From NCBI GenBank assembly GCA_020205615.1, contig CM035167.1, forward strand, positions 27,541,130 to 27,605,129: DNA of 64,000 bases. Reading direction: 5' to 3'. This stretch comes from Panax quinquefolius (Eukaryota > Streptophyta > Magnoliopsida > Apiales > Araliaceae). Below the pieces are notes generated by a model. The model was not told the DNA's origin. It did not search any database and saw only the letters and a program-made list of their open reading frames with translations. Shown in pieces: positions 10,897-21,418 of this stretch (its first letter is position 1; each line of letters opens with the position of its first letter). A program made the position numbers and the translations under genes.

Positions 10897-11697
10897 TTAA
10901 CTCCTGAAGTTCAATAGGAGCCATTCGATATGGGGTTTTGAAATGGGTTTTGTACCGGGTTCAAGGTCGATACAAAATTCAATTTCATGCTCTGGGGGTA
11001 GGCTAGGAAGTTCTTCAGGAAATACGTCAGGGAATTTATTAACAATAGAAATATCATTCAAAACTGACGTATTTTTGTTTAGATCCGTGACATGAGCTAA
11101 GAAAGCTTGACATCCGTTTTTTAATAAACGAATAGCTTTATGGCTTGAGATGACAGTGATTGATTTTAATGGTTTGGTTGCTTGAATTTGCATAATAGGT
11201 TGGTTAGGAATATGAAAGCTAACAACCTTACGAAAATAATCAATTTTTACATGATGAGTAGTTAACCAATCAATCCCTAGAATCACATCAAATACAAGTA
11301 TTTTTAATGAAATAAGATCTACAGGTAATGTGAGGGTACCAATTTGAACTAAACAAGACTTATAAACAGTGGATGTAATGAAGGTTTCTCCCAACGGAGT
11401 TTCAACAGATAAATCAAAATCTAATTTCTCCGGAGTCAAATTTAATCGTTGAGCGCAAGTAGGAGAAATAAAAGAATGGGTAGAACCGGTATCAAATAAG
11501 GTATAGACTTCGCTAGAGTTTATGATAAGCTTACCCGTGATGACCTCGTTCTGGTTCCTTACTTTCTGGGAGGTCACGACAAATGCTCTCTCTTGCACCA
11601 CCGACTTTGACTTTTCTGGGACGGCCTTTGGTGCCTCCATCCTAGCTGAACTTGTCTTCGGTGAATGACAAAATCGGGCTAGGTGACCTTCTTCCAC
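10897..11697 (-). CDS. retropepsin and RT linker, element C (266 aa)
   Basis: The only intact protease domain in the window. On the minus strand: [20 protein letters not shown], then the catalytic DTGSTHSF loop near residue 69, then the conserved [18 protein letters not shown] near residue 135, and a linker with the motif [20 protein letters not shown] that leads to reverse transcriptase. The domain cleaves the polyprotein as a dimer. The frame is lost after EPGTKPISK, where the family has a run into the reverse transcriptase palm. The annotated start lies in a region out of frame with the gag knuckle, so translation would depend on an upstream frame that is broken. Confidence 0.88.
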   Translation of the reverse strand: MEEGHLARFCHSPKTSSARMEAPKAVPEKSKSVVQERAFVVTSQKVRNQNEVITGKLIINSSEVYTLFDTGSTHSFISPTCAQRLNLTPEKLDFDLSVETPLGETFITSTVYKSCLVQIGTLTLPVDLISLKILVFDVILGIDWLTTHHVKIDYFRKVVSFHIPNQPIMQIQATKPLKSITVISSHKAIRLLKNGCQAFLAHVTDLNKNTSVLNDISIVNKFPDVFPEELPSLPPEHEIEFCIDLEPGTKPISKPHIEWLLLNFRS

Positions 11698-12745
11698 AAT
11701 TATAACACGCTTTGGATGGCATCGCGCAGATTTTGATCGATATGTCCCTCCCTCCGCATTTGAAGCATATGATAGGTGGTCGTTTCTCCTTCCTTAACCA
11801 CTTCGCTGTCTGTGGCGTCTTTTCATTATGTTGAATCTCCTTTTCTTGAAATGTCCATTTTACCGCTTCGCCATGATTACCACCAAAGTGGTTACCATTT
11901 CGCATGTTGATTCCTCCACGCTTGTTATCACCGCTTCGATGATCGATACCACCGGTATTTTCATGCTGCTACCGCTTTCTCTTGGTTGCGTTGACTCGTT
12001 ATCGCACTCCAATAATCGAGCCCTATTTACAACATCCGAGTACAAACACAATTTTGAGAAATAAGATATTGACGATCTCCGGTTTCAAACCTCTTAAAAA
12101 CATTCGCCATTCGCCTCCTCATTATCGACCAAATGGGATGCAAACCGATAACTCCGTAAATTTAGGCTCAGATGCGACACGGTCATATTGTTTTATTCCA
12201 ACTTGATAAACTCCACCTCTTTCATGTGACGAATACTCTGGGAAAGTACTTGTCGTTGAATAGCTCTTGGAACTTCTCCCAAGACATCTTGAAAAGGCCA
12301 TATCGGGTACATTTTACGATTCCCACCAAGAATCGCCTCTTCTTCACGCAATATGAAGGTGGCGAAGGAACCTTTTGCTTCCTCTGAGCATCCCAAGACA
12401 TCAAATATCTTGGTGATCTACTTTATCCATACTTCCACCTTAAGTGGTTTTGGCTCTCCAATAAACTCCGGTGGTCCCAGCTCCTTGAACTGCTTAATGG
12501 TGGACTGCCTCGAGAGTTTCAAGTGTTTCCACCTATATTTTGGATAGAGCCGCCTCACTCGATGTCGCATGAATCGCATAAAGCCTCTAAACAATCCATC
12601 ATTCATCATTTGGTCAATTATTGTTGTCAGATTAGGATTGTCGCCTTCCGATGCACATTCTCTCGATTATTGATATGTGGAGACTCAACGGCCTCCTCGT
12701 GATCCATTGCTATTCTCAACATTCTTGGATGTCATTTTCAGACAT
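11698..12745 (-). pseudogene. gag, element C
   Basis: Minus-strand gag in pieces. Near 12609-12418 are MMNDGLFRGF and FKELGPPEFIGEPKPLKVEVWIK, the N-terminal conserved block. Capsid sequence with SIRHMKEVEFIKLE lies at 12396-12193. The two knuckles near 11700-11800 are decayed: CFKCGG and CYNCG survive, but the His and last Cys are displaced. At least four frame changes are seen. Element A carries the longer capsid stretch used for comparison. Confidence 0.82.
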
Positions 12746-12896
12746 CGCCACAAAACAAGGGTTAGTTGACATGTAACATATTATCTCTAAACTCCAATTC
12801 AACCAAATAAATTTAAGTAGGTCATACTAGCTAAGGAATTTCTGCCTCTCCCTCCTAGTTCTAGTCTCACATCTTAGCCTGTGGATCATATCCCTA

Positions 12897-12911
12897 AGCT
12901 TTGATACTAAT
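12897..12911 (-). other. primer-binding site, element C
   Basis: Minus strand ATTAGTATCAAAGCT next to the LTR edge, a decayed form of the TTGGTATCAAAGC site in element A. It fits initiator tRNA-Met. Confidence 0.7.
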
Positions 12912-14004
12912 CGTGATGCCCCCAAAATAGGTATACATCACCTATTCTCGAGTCGCCAAATACATGGTATGTAATATAAATACAATCTTAATTATACAAC
13001 AAGAGAGCTGTGAGTTTAAATACAAATACTGTCTTCTAGACAATATCCACTCTCAGAATAAGTCCTTATTACATTTATTGTCACACTATTTAACAAAATA
13101 GTGAGGACTACTAGCTAATACTATCATCCGGACCATCCCTCCGCTCCTCGACTCGTCTCCATACTATGTTCTCATTTTCAAGAGAAACAAATGAAAGAAA
13201 GGAAGAGCTCAACTAGCCCAAGAAGAAATATTATGACTAAGATAATGCAGAATAAATTATCATTAGCCTTCAACAGTGTTAAACTGATTAAATATAACAA
13301 CATCAAGTTTAACTGCAGCGGAACAAGCAATCCATTAAAAGAGTCAAGTAGAGAATAAAATCTACTATCTTTTATGATTTAAAAGGTTTTTCATCACTTT
13401 TATCGCTGGGACTCAGCTTAATAAATAATTCACATCACTGAATCACCCCTGCACTACGGCCAAGGATATTCTTTAGTATCACGACCTCAAATTATCCATA
13501 CACTACGGGCCAAGGACATTCGTGTATTCATCAATGGTCATGATCATGCCAACAACTGTCCATCAATGCTCTATAGGTAAATGAGGACTTTTACCACATC
13601 ATTTGTAACATTACGGTCATGATTATACCGAATAATCCATGGTTATAATCATACCAAGTCCATCTATGCACTACAGGCCACATATGACTTTCAAAAAATA
13701 TAAACATGAGGATGATGACAATGATATAAGAATTCAATAAACCAAGTTCAAGAATTAATTTATTCAGGAACTAATAACGCCCAAGTTGTCAACATGATAT
13801 CGCTTTGTGCAAAGAAAATTCAAGAATGCTCGTAAGAATATTTCCATGAAAAGATATCGGATGAAGCTTAAATATCAAGAATATTCCACTAATTTAATGG
13901 AGTATAGAAGTCAAAACTTTAACCAACCGAATATAATAAGGAATGGAATAACAAAAGAAATCACCAGCATACGATAGATCGCACTGTGTGTTATTCCAAT
14001 GTAA

Positions 14005-14240
14005 TAATAATTAACGGAACAGTCCGCCAGTAAAACCCATGCATGTGATATTCCAATGTAATAATAAAAAGACTAATTAGCTCCGACGTAAAATGCATGC
14101 ATGTGATATTCCAATGTAATAATAAAGATTTTAATCGTGTCCAAGAAAAACGCATGCATGTGATATTCCAATGTAATAATAAAGAGACGGAATTAGGTCC
14201 CAGTAAAATGCATGCATGTGATATTCCAACAGATTAATAA
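14005..14240 (-). repeat. 60-bp tandem array in LTR C
   Basis: Four units of roughly 60 bp, each with GCATGCATGTGATATTCCAA followed by a run of AATAATAA and a variable tail. It lies downstream of the TATA box and would be in the transcript. Element H carries a related array at 54040-54270; A and B do not. Confidence 0.8.
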
Positions 14241-14413
14241 CAAATGGAATAACAGAAGTTCTCTTCATGATTACAAAAGAAATAATACCCCTTACCATAA
14301 AAGAAACTAGATATAAGAGAGGGAAGTAGCAGAATACTTTTCTTCTTTTTCTCTATAATTTTCTCTCTCTAGAGTTTCAGTGAATTCGTAAGAAATAATG
14401 AAGGAATGAGCTT

Positions 14414-14423
14414 CTATTTATAG
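14414..14423 (-). promoter_or_regulatory. TATA box of LTR C
   Basis: CTATAAATAG on the minus strand, at the position conserved in every LTR of the family, about 30 nt upstream of the expected RNA start. Confidence 0.7.
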
Positions 14424-14644
14424 GAAAATGGAAGAGCACTGTTCATGGACGAAATAATTCTGCAGATTTACGGATGTTCACAATTCAATCAACCATTCTA
14501 TAAAAACAAAACCAAAAAAATAAAATACAATATATATATAAACACATGTTTTCAAATAATATATATCAATATTATATATATACCACTTGATTTTTTTTTT
14601 CTCCCCATAACCAACATCAAACCCCCCACCCCCAAAATCATTTT

Positions 14645-14649
<5 letters not shown>

Positions 14650-14705
<56 letters not shown>

Positions 14706-14830
14706 CATTATATATATATATTCATACACAATATTCACTTTCCCAACCACACATCACTTTCACTATACTCTTACACACACACACCATACACATTGCACTA
14801 TCACACACACACACACACACACACCTATCT
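14650..14830. repeat. microsatellite cluster in LTR C
   Basis: A long (TA)n tract (about 14650-14702) followed by a second TA run and (CA)n runs. The partner LTR at 7099-7220 has the same layout with a much shorter first tract, so the length difference arose after insertion. Confidence 0.9.
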
Positions 14831-17074
14831 TACACCCATCACTTTCATACTATCACTTTTCCACCATTTTCCACTCAAACACACATTATATATATAAATT
14901 CCCTCCCCTTTACGTAACTCCCTCCCACCCCATTTCAAAAATCATTTTTTCAACACATATCGGCCCCACATGTGGGCCCCACTTTTAAATAATTTTCTAC
15001 CGATTATTTTGAAAAATGGATAAATGGGGGTCTATAAAATAAGCAAAACTTCATAAAAAATCACCTTAATAATTTTAACAACATTTATCACCTTTATTAT
15101 AATTCACAACCTTAATCGACCAGGTCATTCCCAGGAAAGAGGGGGCTTTCCAATAAGGATTTTTCCCTATTGGCGCGCAATTAGGTGACCAAACCTCTCC
15201 TTGACAGAACTTCTAGACATCGTTAATATTGCAAATAATAATATTAATAAATTTGTCGTCTCAATTATTGATTTAATAATATATAAAATATCGACAATAA
15301 TTGAATCAAATAACGTGAGATATTATGCAACAATTACTATAGAAATAATTGAACAAAATTGAGTGACTTCTCATATAAGCATCAATAATCAATACCGCCG
15401 TGCTACTATGCAACCACGCCAGACATCGCATTTCTTTACTACCGAAAGTAGTTCAACAATTTTAATCAGAAACCTCCGCCGTTACATTTTTCAAAAAATA
15501 TTTTTGTCGCTTTTTCAATCCCACAATAATTCCGTTGTGAGTTCCACTAATGATTGTGCTGTCGCATTTAATATTCCCTGTTAAAACGAATATTCCCTGA
15601 CCAATCAAATATTATATAACAACTTGCGTACTTTGCAAAATTTTTAATTATTAGCCACAATTATAACATTATATCAAATTCATTCCATAATATTCAAAAA
15701 TGATATTTATAGAAATTCCTCTTTATTTATAAAAGTTGGGGTCTTACAAATACCACAGCACAATAGCTGAGTTTCAAAATAAATATTGTCTCGTAGACAA
15801 TATCCAAACTCAAATAAAGTCCTCATTACAATTATTGTTACACTATTTTACAAAATAGTGAGGACTACTATAAAAACCATCTTGAACCATTACTCCACTC
15901 CCCGACTAGTCCCAGCTATATTCTAGCCTCCTGAAAAGAACAATGGAACCAAAAGGAAAATGGTGAACACAACTAGCCCAATAAAGAATATTATGACTAA
16001 GATAATATAAAAAAATTATCTTTAGTCCTCAACAAGGAAAATCTGATAGAATACAATAGACAACCAGTTTTAGATCAATAACTGCAGCAGAAACAACAAT
16101 CCATTAGAAGAGTCAAGTATAGAATGATGTCTATTATCTTCTATGATTTAAAAATCCATCATCAATATTTTATCCCTATAATACCAATCAATAAACATTT
16201 CAAATCATCGAATTATCCATACACTACGGGCCAAGGATATTCGTTAGTATCACAAGTGGTCATGATCATGCCAAACAACTGTCCATCTATGCACTACGGG
16301 CCAAAGAGGACTTTTACCACATCATTTATGTGTAACATTACAGGTCATGATTATACCATTACAAAATTTTTGGTCATAATCATACCAATCAACAGTCCAT
16401 CTATGCACTACGGGCCAAAGATAACTTTTACCACAACATAAGAATGAGGATTAAGATAATGATATAAGGAATTAATCAAGTGAGATCAAGGATAAATATT
16501 AGAAATTTATAATTCAATTTATTCAGAGTTCAAGAATGTCCAAATTATCAACATAATAACTAATTGTGGAGTAAAATTCAAGAATGATATTCATGTATCA
16601 AAAATAATTTGGATAGAAAAGAAATCACTTTTGTCGTGAATAGTATCCCGAGTGAATGGTACCCCGAGTGAATAGTACCCCGAATGAATATAGTAAAATT
16701 TAATAGGAAAGTTCAGACCAATATTCCAATGAAACGATACTAGATGAAGCGCAAAACTCAATGATATTCTACTAATTTCAAGGAATATAAAAGCAATACT
16801 TATCAAAATAAGTGTAGATTTAGGAATATGAAACGAAATAATATTACTTACATACTATAGAGTATGGAAGAAAATAATATTTCTTACGAATATTGAATAA
16901 AAATAATATTCCTTATAATACGAAAGAAATAATACCCCTTACCTTTGTAGAAGATTGGATACTGCAATATTGAAGTAACAAAATACTCTTCTTCTTTCTC
17001 TCTATAGTTTCTCTCTTTATAGCTTCTCTTGTGAGTCTTAGTGAATTGGTGAGAATAAAAGAAGAAATAAGCTT

Positions 17075-17084
17075 CTATTTATAG
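17075..17084 (-). promoter_or_regulatory. TATA box of LTR D
   Basis: CTATAAATAG on the minus strand, directly downstream of the minisatellite at 17105-17275 in transcription order. Confidence 0.7.
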
Positions 17085-17104
17085 GAGAATGGACTAAATA
17101 GTAA

Positions 17105-17275
17105 CTGATTCACGGACGGTCCATATTGATTTACTATTAAAACCACAACCGACGGTCCAAATTGATTTACTATTAAACCACAACTGACGATCCATATTTA
17201 TTTACTATTAAAACCACAACCGACTGTCCATATTGATTTACTATTAAAATCACAACCGATGATCCGAAAAATTAG
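17105..17275 (-). repeat. promoter-proximal 41-bp minisatellite, LTR D
   Basis: Four units of about 40-41 bp containing TTGATTTACTATTAAAACCA and a CGACGGTCCA-like block. It begins about 25 bp upstream of the TATA box, the usual place for enhancer repeats in retroviral U3. Not found in A, B or C. Confidence 0.85.
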
Positions 17276-18106
17276 TACATCTTCCCATAGAATAATAAGT
17301 CAAACTTACAACAAACGCCTCATGACAAACCCCTCTATTTATATCAAAAAAATTGAATAAATGTTTACCACAAAGCACTTATCTTTAATAAACACATTTT
17401 TAATCTTTTAACAATTATTCATCATTAATATTATAACTCACAATATTGACAACCAGGTTATTCCTAGGAAAGAGGGGGCTTTTCGATAAGGATTTTTTCT
17501 TATTGGCGCACAATTAAATAACCTAACCCCTTTCCTCGACATGACTTTCTAGACGTTGTCAATAATGCAAATAATAATATGAATAAATGTGTTGTCTCAA
17601 TTATTGATTTAATAATATAAAGTATTGTGCAGATGATACTGTGATAATAATTGAATCAATAATATGAGGTACTATGCAACAACTACTGTTGCAATAATTG
17701 AATAAAATTGGGTGACTTTTTATGTAAGCATCAATAATCAGAGATACGGTGTAATACCGTGTGCTACTGTGCAACAACGCATATTACTGTACTTTTATCA
17801 CCGGATATTTCAACAGTTTAACGGTAAAAGTTTTACCGTTATTTTTATAAAAAGGTTATTTATGTCGCTTTCTATATTCGACAGTTATTCCGTTGTGAGG
17901 TCCACCAATGATTGTGTCGTCGTACAGAAATTCCCCGACAAAAAGAATATTCTCCGACTAAACGAATATTTTATGACAACTTGCTTACTTTGTAAAATTT
18001 GTACATATCACCCATAACTATAACATTATATCAGATCACAACTTATTATTCAAAATAATATTTAGATAAAATTAAATCTTTATTCATAAAAAGTTGGGGT
18101 CTTATA

Positions 18107-19010
18107 GGATAACGCTTCAAGAGTTTTATTTACAGGAGATTTTTGTTCATAAGTTCTATATAGATCAACAATTTTTTTAGCCTGTTTCATGGGTATAGCC
18201 TCTTTATAGGCTGCAGCTTGTTTTTCTTGTACTTTCTTCTTCTGGGGAATTTTATCTTTAACACTAATCATTCTTTCACGTTTCAGGTGTGACTTTGATT
18301 CAATTTGCTGCTATATCAACTTTTTATCCTACAGGGACTTCAATCCCTGCTAGAGTATTAGTAGCTAGAATGTGAGATATCACTATTTCCTTATTATCGG
18401 TGAATAATTCAGGTAATTGATTTGCAATTCATTGCAAATGTAGAATCCTTTGAATTTCTGGTTCATGTTGATTTGTATGAGGATCAAGATTAAATAACGC
18501 TGAAACATTTCAATTAATCTCCCGTCGTGCTTCAGGAAACGATCTCACGTCGTGCTTCCGGCAACGACTTTTCTCCCCCTAATGGTGGGAAAACAATTTC
18601 ATTAACAATGACAATCCATGCTTTTTAAGGAAAAAACATCACATGTTAAGGTTATGATGCAACATGTAAAATAGCATGACCCCAAGTATAAAAAGGTAAT
18701 TTTGATTTCATAATCAAAGGTCATGCAATATATTGAAGTCTCTTTATAAGTGATTCAGCTACACCATTTTGAGTATGTGTATGTTCAACATGATGTTTAA
18801 CATAAATATGACCATCTGGTTAATGCATCAAGTAAAATAATAAAATACTTGAATATACCACAATGTGGGTGTATTGGTTCACATATATCACCCTGAATTC
18901 TTTCTTAGAAAGATGAACACTAAATAATAATAATTAAATGTGATAATTTGGTAATTAATTTACTTTGATATAATCAACATGTAATTGAATCTTCTAGTTC
19001 TTTAAGGGAT
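18107..19010 (-). pseudogene. copia integrase remnant
   Basis: Minus-strand. Readable pieces are IQGDICEPIHPHCG with FKYF and LDALTRWSY (core start, 18915-18830), then HTQNG-AESLIKRLQ (catalytic Glu region, about 18775-18740), KLPFYTWGHAILH (about 18700), FPPLGGEK and the C-terminal segments around 18400 and 18280-18120 (ISVKDKIPQKKK, a decayed GSKDKNPRKR-type linker). The stretch between the first and second catalytic Asp is deleted: TRWSY runs straight into the VKHHVEHTHTQNG region. Copia family by these motifs. Confidence 0.75.
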
Positions 19011-19149
19011 GTTCATGAGAGTTTTTAATAATTTAACGCATCATTATTGATCCTAGATGATCATGCCAAATCATAAAAATATTTGAATTCGAACACTTCT
19101 GGTGTATTGCACACTTTTGGTGTATTATAACATTTGTTTCAACTATTCT

Positions 19150-19410
19150 CATTTTAGTATAATATAACCTAGAAGAGAAAATAGACAGTTTTTCTAATAT
19201 GAGCTTCTAGCATGATACTATTGAAGTAATATAAAAAAAATTCTTCACTACCTTCGTTATTGATTTCAATATAATAACCATTATAACGTATATCCTTAAA
19301 GTTGAGCAAATTTCTTCTTATCTCAGAAGAATATAAAGAATTATCAATACAAAGTTTTATGCCCTTTGACAACATTATAATCGCTCATCTAGAGACATTA
19401 ATTAAGTTTG
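19150..19410 (-). pseudogene. copia protease/GAG-pre-integrase fragment
   Basis: Minus-strand open frame of 68 codons (19375-19169) reading LSKGIKLCIDNSLYSSEIRRNLLNFKDIRYNGYYIE, the characteristic copia stretch between protease and integrase. The following zinc-binding region (HxxxxH-CxxC) is not visible, being lost or decayed in 19000-19150. Confidence 0.8.
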
Positions 19411-19599
19411 ATGAATAATCGCTCTTACATAGCCTTTATTTAAGTTTGATGAGCTTTTGGCCCATACATATTTATATATACAAAAACATAAATTTAACTT
19501 TATTACTTGAAACATAAATAAAACACATAATAAAAATACTTATTATAATGCCATAATACAATAAATAAAAATAATTAATTGGGATGAACATTTCTATCA

Positions 19600-20470
19600 A
19601 CATCATCAAGGAAATCATAGATATCAAAATTAGTTATATCCACTCTATTTGAAAAGTCAAAATAATTCATGGGATCTTCAGGATCATTATGATCAATAAA
19701 GTTTATTTCAATTCCATTTCCTTTTCTTTTATGGAGTCTTGGTACAAATCTACCAAATGTTTAGGAGTACGACATACACATTTCCTTTTCTATATTGATT
19801 GTTCTTTTCACGCCTACTCCCGCAACCACAACCATAATTTCTTCTATGATTATCAAATGAGGTTCCATTCACTTCAAGGAATGTAGTAGAATCGGTAAGG
19901 CGAGATTGTTAGTTTTTCAGCAAAAACTCATTATTTTGTACAGCCACTAGAAGACATAATATCACTTCTGGGAACATAGTTTCCTTTATCGCTGCAGGGA
20001 ATATTTTGTGAACTTACTCGATATTGCTGCGGCAGAAGCATATTCGAGGCATGAAATATAATAAATATTTTCTCTAACATGTCTTCATCAGTGTTTTTTT
20101 CACATAATTTTAATAGTGATATTATTTTTTTAAAAATATAGAATTGTTCTCACTCAACACTTTTAAAATCTTGCAACTTCAGGTGCAACCAATTATAACG
20201 AGTTTTTGGGAGGATTACAAATTTTTGATTCTCATATCTTCCCTTTAAATCATTTCATAAGACAAGTAAATCTTTTACTGTAATGTAATCATATTTTAAT
20301 TTTTCATGGAGATGATACAGAATAAAAATCATTAATTTTTCATGATCCTGCAGGGATGCATGATTGCCAACTTTAATTGTATCTCCAAGGTTCTTTGCCT
20401 CTAGATGAATCTCAACATTAAGAATACATGACAAATAATTTAAGTTTTGCAAGGTTTGACATTTATATAA
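19600..20470 (-). pseudogene. copia gag remnant
   Basis: Minus-strand. It starts near 20452 with NYLSCILNVEIHLEAKNLGDTIK, continues through LQDHEKLMIFILYHLHEKLKYDYITVKDLLVLWNDLKGRYENQK, then ARYNWLHLKLQDFKSV and EDMLEKIF-IFHASN near 20050. Near 19800 is CRTPKHLVDLYQDSIKEKE, the segment after the zinc knuckle; the knuckle itself is mostly lost. Frames change several times. The order fixes the orientation and shows copia type. Confidence 0.8.
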
Positions 20471-20900
20471 ATATATAATTTTGGACAGTGTAACAATATT
20501 ATATATGTATTTACTATGACCTTAAAGTGTGAACCAATTAAGTTGAAAAATACCCAAAAAGAAAAAGAAAAACAAATATATCCATCCAAACATATTTGCT
20601 CTCGGTTTTAGGCTATTTTCATATAACTCCACCACTTGGGGTTAGTGTAATAACCCGGAGAATCTGGATTGTTCAAAATTTAAGTTTAAAGAATTAGTTA
20701 TTAATAAAATGAATTTTTATTAATACTATTATGTGCTATGTGTTTATTAATCATTCTATAACCTAGGATGATTATAAATCGGGAGGATTCTGGCTACAAG
20801 CTAGACTGAACGAATAAGAATTTTTAAGACGAAAATAAAAAAATTTCGGGAACAAAATATTTTTCAGGGAAAAAGACAAAATAACACTATTCACCCGACG

Positions 20901-20921
20901 AAACCCTAAGGGTTAGGGTTT
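20901..20921. other. inverted telobox pair in LTR E
   Basis: AAACCCTAA, three G residues, then TTAGGGTTT: a perfect 9-bp inverted repeat made of two plant telobox motifs. Teloboxes bind TRB-type Myb proteins in plants. It lies about 490 bp upstream of the TATA box. Confidence 0.85.
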
Positions 20922-21279
20922 GAATAACCTAGGCCGTTCTGAGAGTTCGGTATGTCAAAATGACATTCCGTCGAAAGATTTGACGATAATATGTAGTGAA
21001 AAGTTAAATAAGCCGATAAAAGTTTTTCTCAAAAAACGTGCAGAAATCGAACGAAATAAAAATGACAAAAAGTACTGCTATGTACTTTTCACTCGTTTAA
21101 CTAGGCTAGGGTTAAATGTGAAGGAAAATGCTTAACGTCAAAAAGTGTTTTTCAGTTTTTTGAAAATTCGAAGAATACGTAAAAGTTAATCGGTAAAGGA
21201 AAGACGAAATATCCAAAAATATTTGAATTCCGAGAATCGCAGTTTTTAAAACTGTCGGACGAAACCCGAAAGACGGAAC

Positions 21280-21306
21280 CACGAAACTTCCAAGGGAAGT
21301 TTCGTG
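21280..21306. other. perfect 12-bp inverted repeat in LTR E
   Basis: CACGAAACTTCC and its exact reverse complement separated by 3 nt (AAG), about 105 bp upstream of the TATA box. It is followed by GTGAATAGT, a motif that is tandemly repeated in chromovirus LTRs B, D and G. Confidence 0.85.
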
Positions 21307-21410
21307 AATAGTAAGGAGGTGTATTGAGGAGGTGGGAATAGTATGGAGGTGTGAGTAGTCAGGAGGTAAAAGGGGGCAAAATGACTAAAATACCCCTAGC
21401 CTTGGTTTTC

Positions 21411-21418
21411 TATAAATA
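21411..21418 (+). promoter_or_regulatory. TATA box of LTR E
   Basis: TATAAATA, with RNA start expected about 30 nt downstream. No other TATA-like site in this LTR has comparable context. Confidence 0.65.

Larger units (their letters stand above)
6918..15748 (-). mobile_element. Ty3/gypsy chromovirus C, interrupted by B
   Basis: Best preserved minus-strand chromovirus for coding content. Right to left: 5' LTR (12912-15748), primer site, gag, protease, reverse transcriptase, RNase H, integrase, chromodomain, polypurine tract and the inner part of the 3' LTR (6918-8105). The outer part of the 3' LTR should lie left of the window beyond element B. The right edge abuts LTR D; the presumed target duplication there is AATAC (15749-15753). 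Protease, RNase H and integrase each keep long open frames, but the whole gag-pol frame is broken. Confidence 0.9.
12912..15748 (-). repeat. 5' LTR of element C (about 2.84 kb)
   Basis: Full LTR in minus orientation, with ends CGTGATGCCCCC (left, decayed) and GGGGTCTTACA (right). Transcription order: hairpin block (15119-15220), GTGGGCCCCAC (14972-14982), a long (TA)n tract and (CA)n runs (14650-14830), TATA box (14414-14423), then a transcribed array of about 60-bp units with GCATGTGATATTCCAA (14005-14240), and terminal palindromes near 13020-13105. It pairs with 6918-8105 by close identity. Confidence 0.92.
15749..18106 (-). repeat. chromovirus LTR D, truncated at its left by C
   Basis: LTR of the same family in minus orientation. 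It ends in GGGGTCTTATA at 18106, with the terminal CA mutated to TA. The left part begins about 90 bp inside the LTR, where element C inserted. It contains the U5 palindromes (15790-15870), hairpin-type CACTACGGGC units (16215-16430), GTGAATAGT-type repeats (16634-16700), a TATA box (17075-17084), an upstream minisatellite (17105-17275) and the hairpin block (17452-17560). No internal region is attached inside the window, so it is either a solo LTR or an LTR of a larger element off the left side. Confidence 0.85.
18107..20470 (-). mobile_element. decayed Ty1/copia element, 5' half
   Basis: Minus-strand copia body: gag near 20450-19690, a protease/pre-integrase junction near 19375-19169, and integrase from about 19000 down to 18110, where LTR D cut into it. 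Reverse transcriptase and RNase H would lie left of D, outside the window. No LTR or clear primer site is seen on the right; the sequence past 20470 is AT-rich leader-like DNA up to LTR E. All domains are full of stops, so this is the oldest layer of the nest. Confidence 0.82.

Noticed and set aside
14445..14897. 150-codon plus-strand frame of Ile/Tyr/Thr/His repeats
   Set aside because: Product of (TA)n and (CA)n microsatellites on the strand opposite to the element; no family match.
20920..21135. 71-codon frame in U3 of LTR E
   Set aside because: Upstream of the LTR's own TATA box and overlapping regulatory inverted repeats; no family resemblance.
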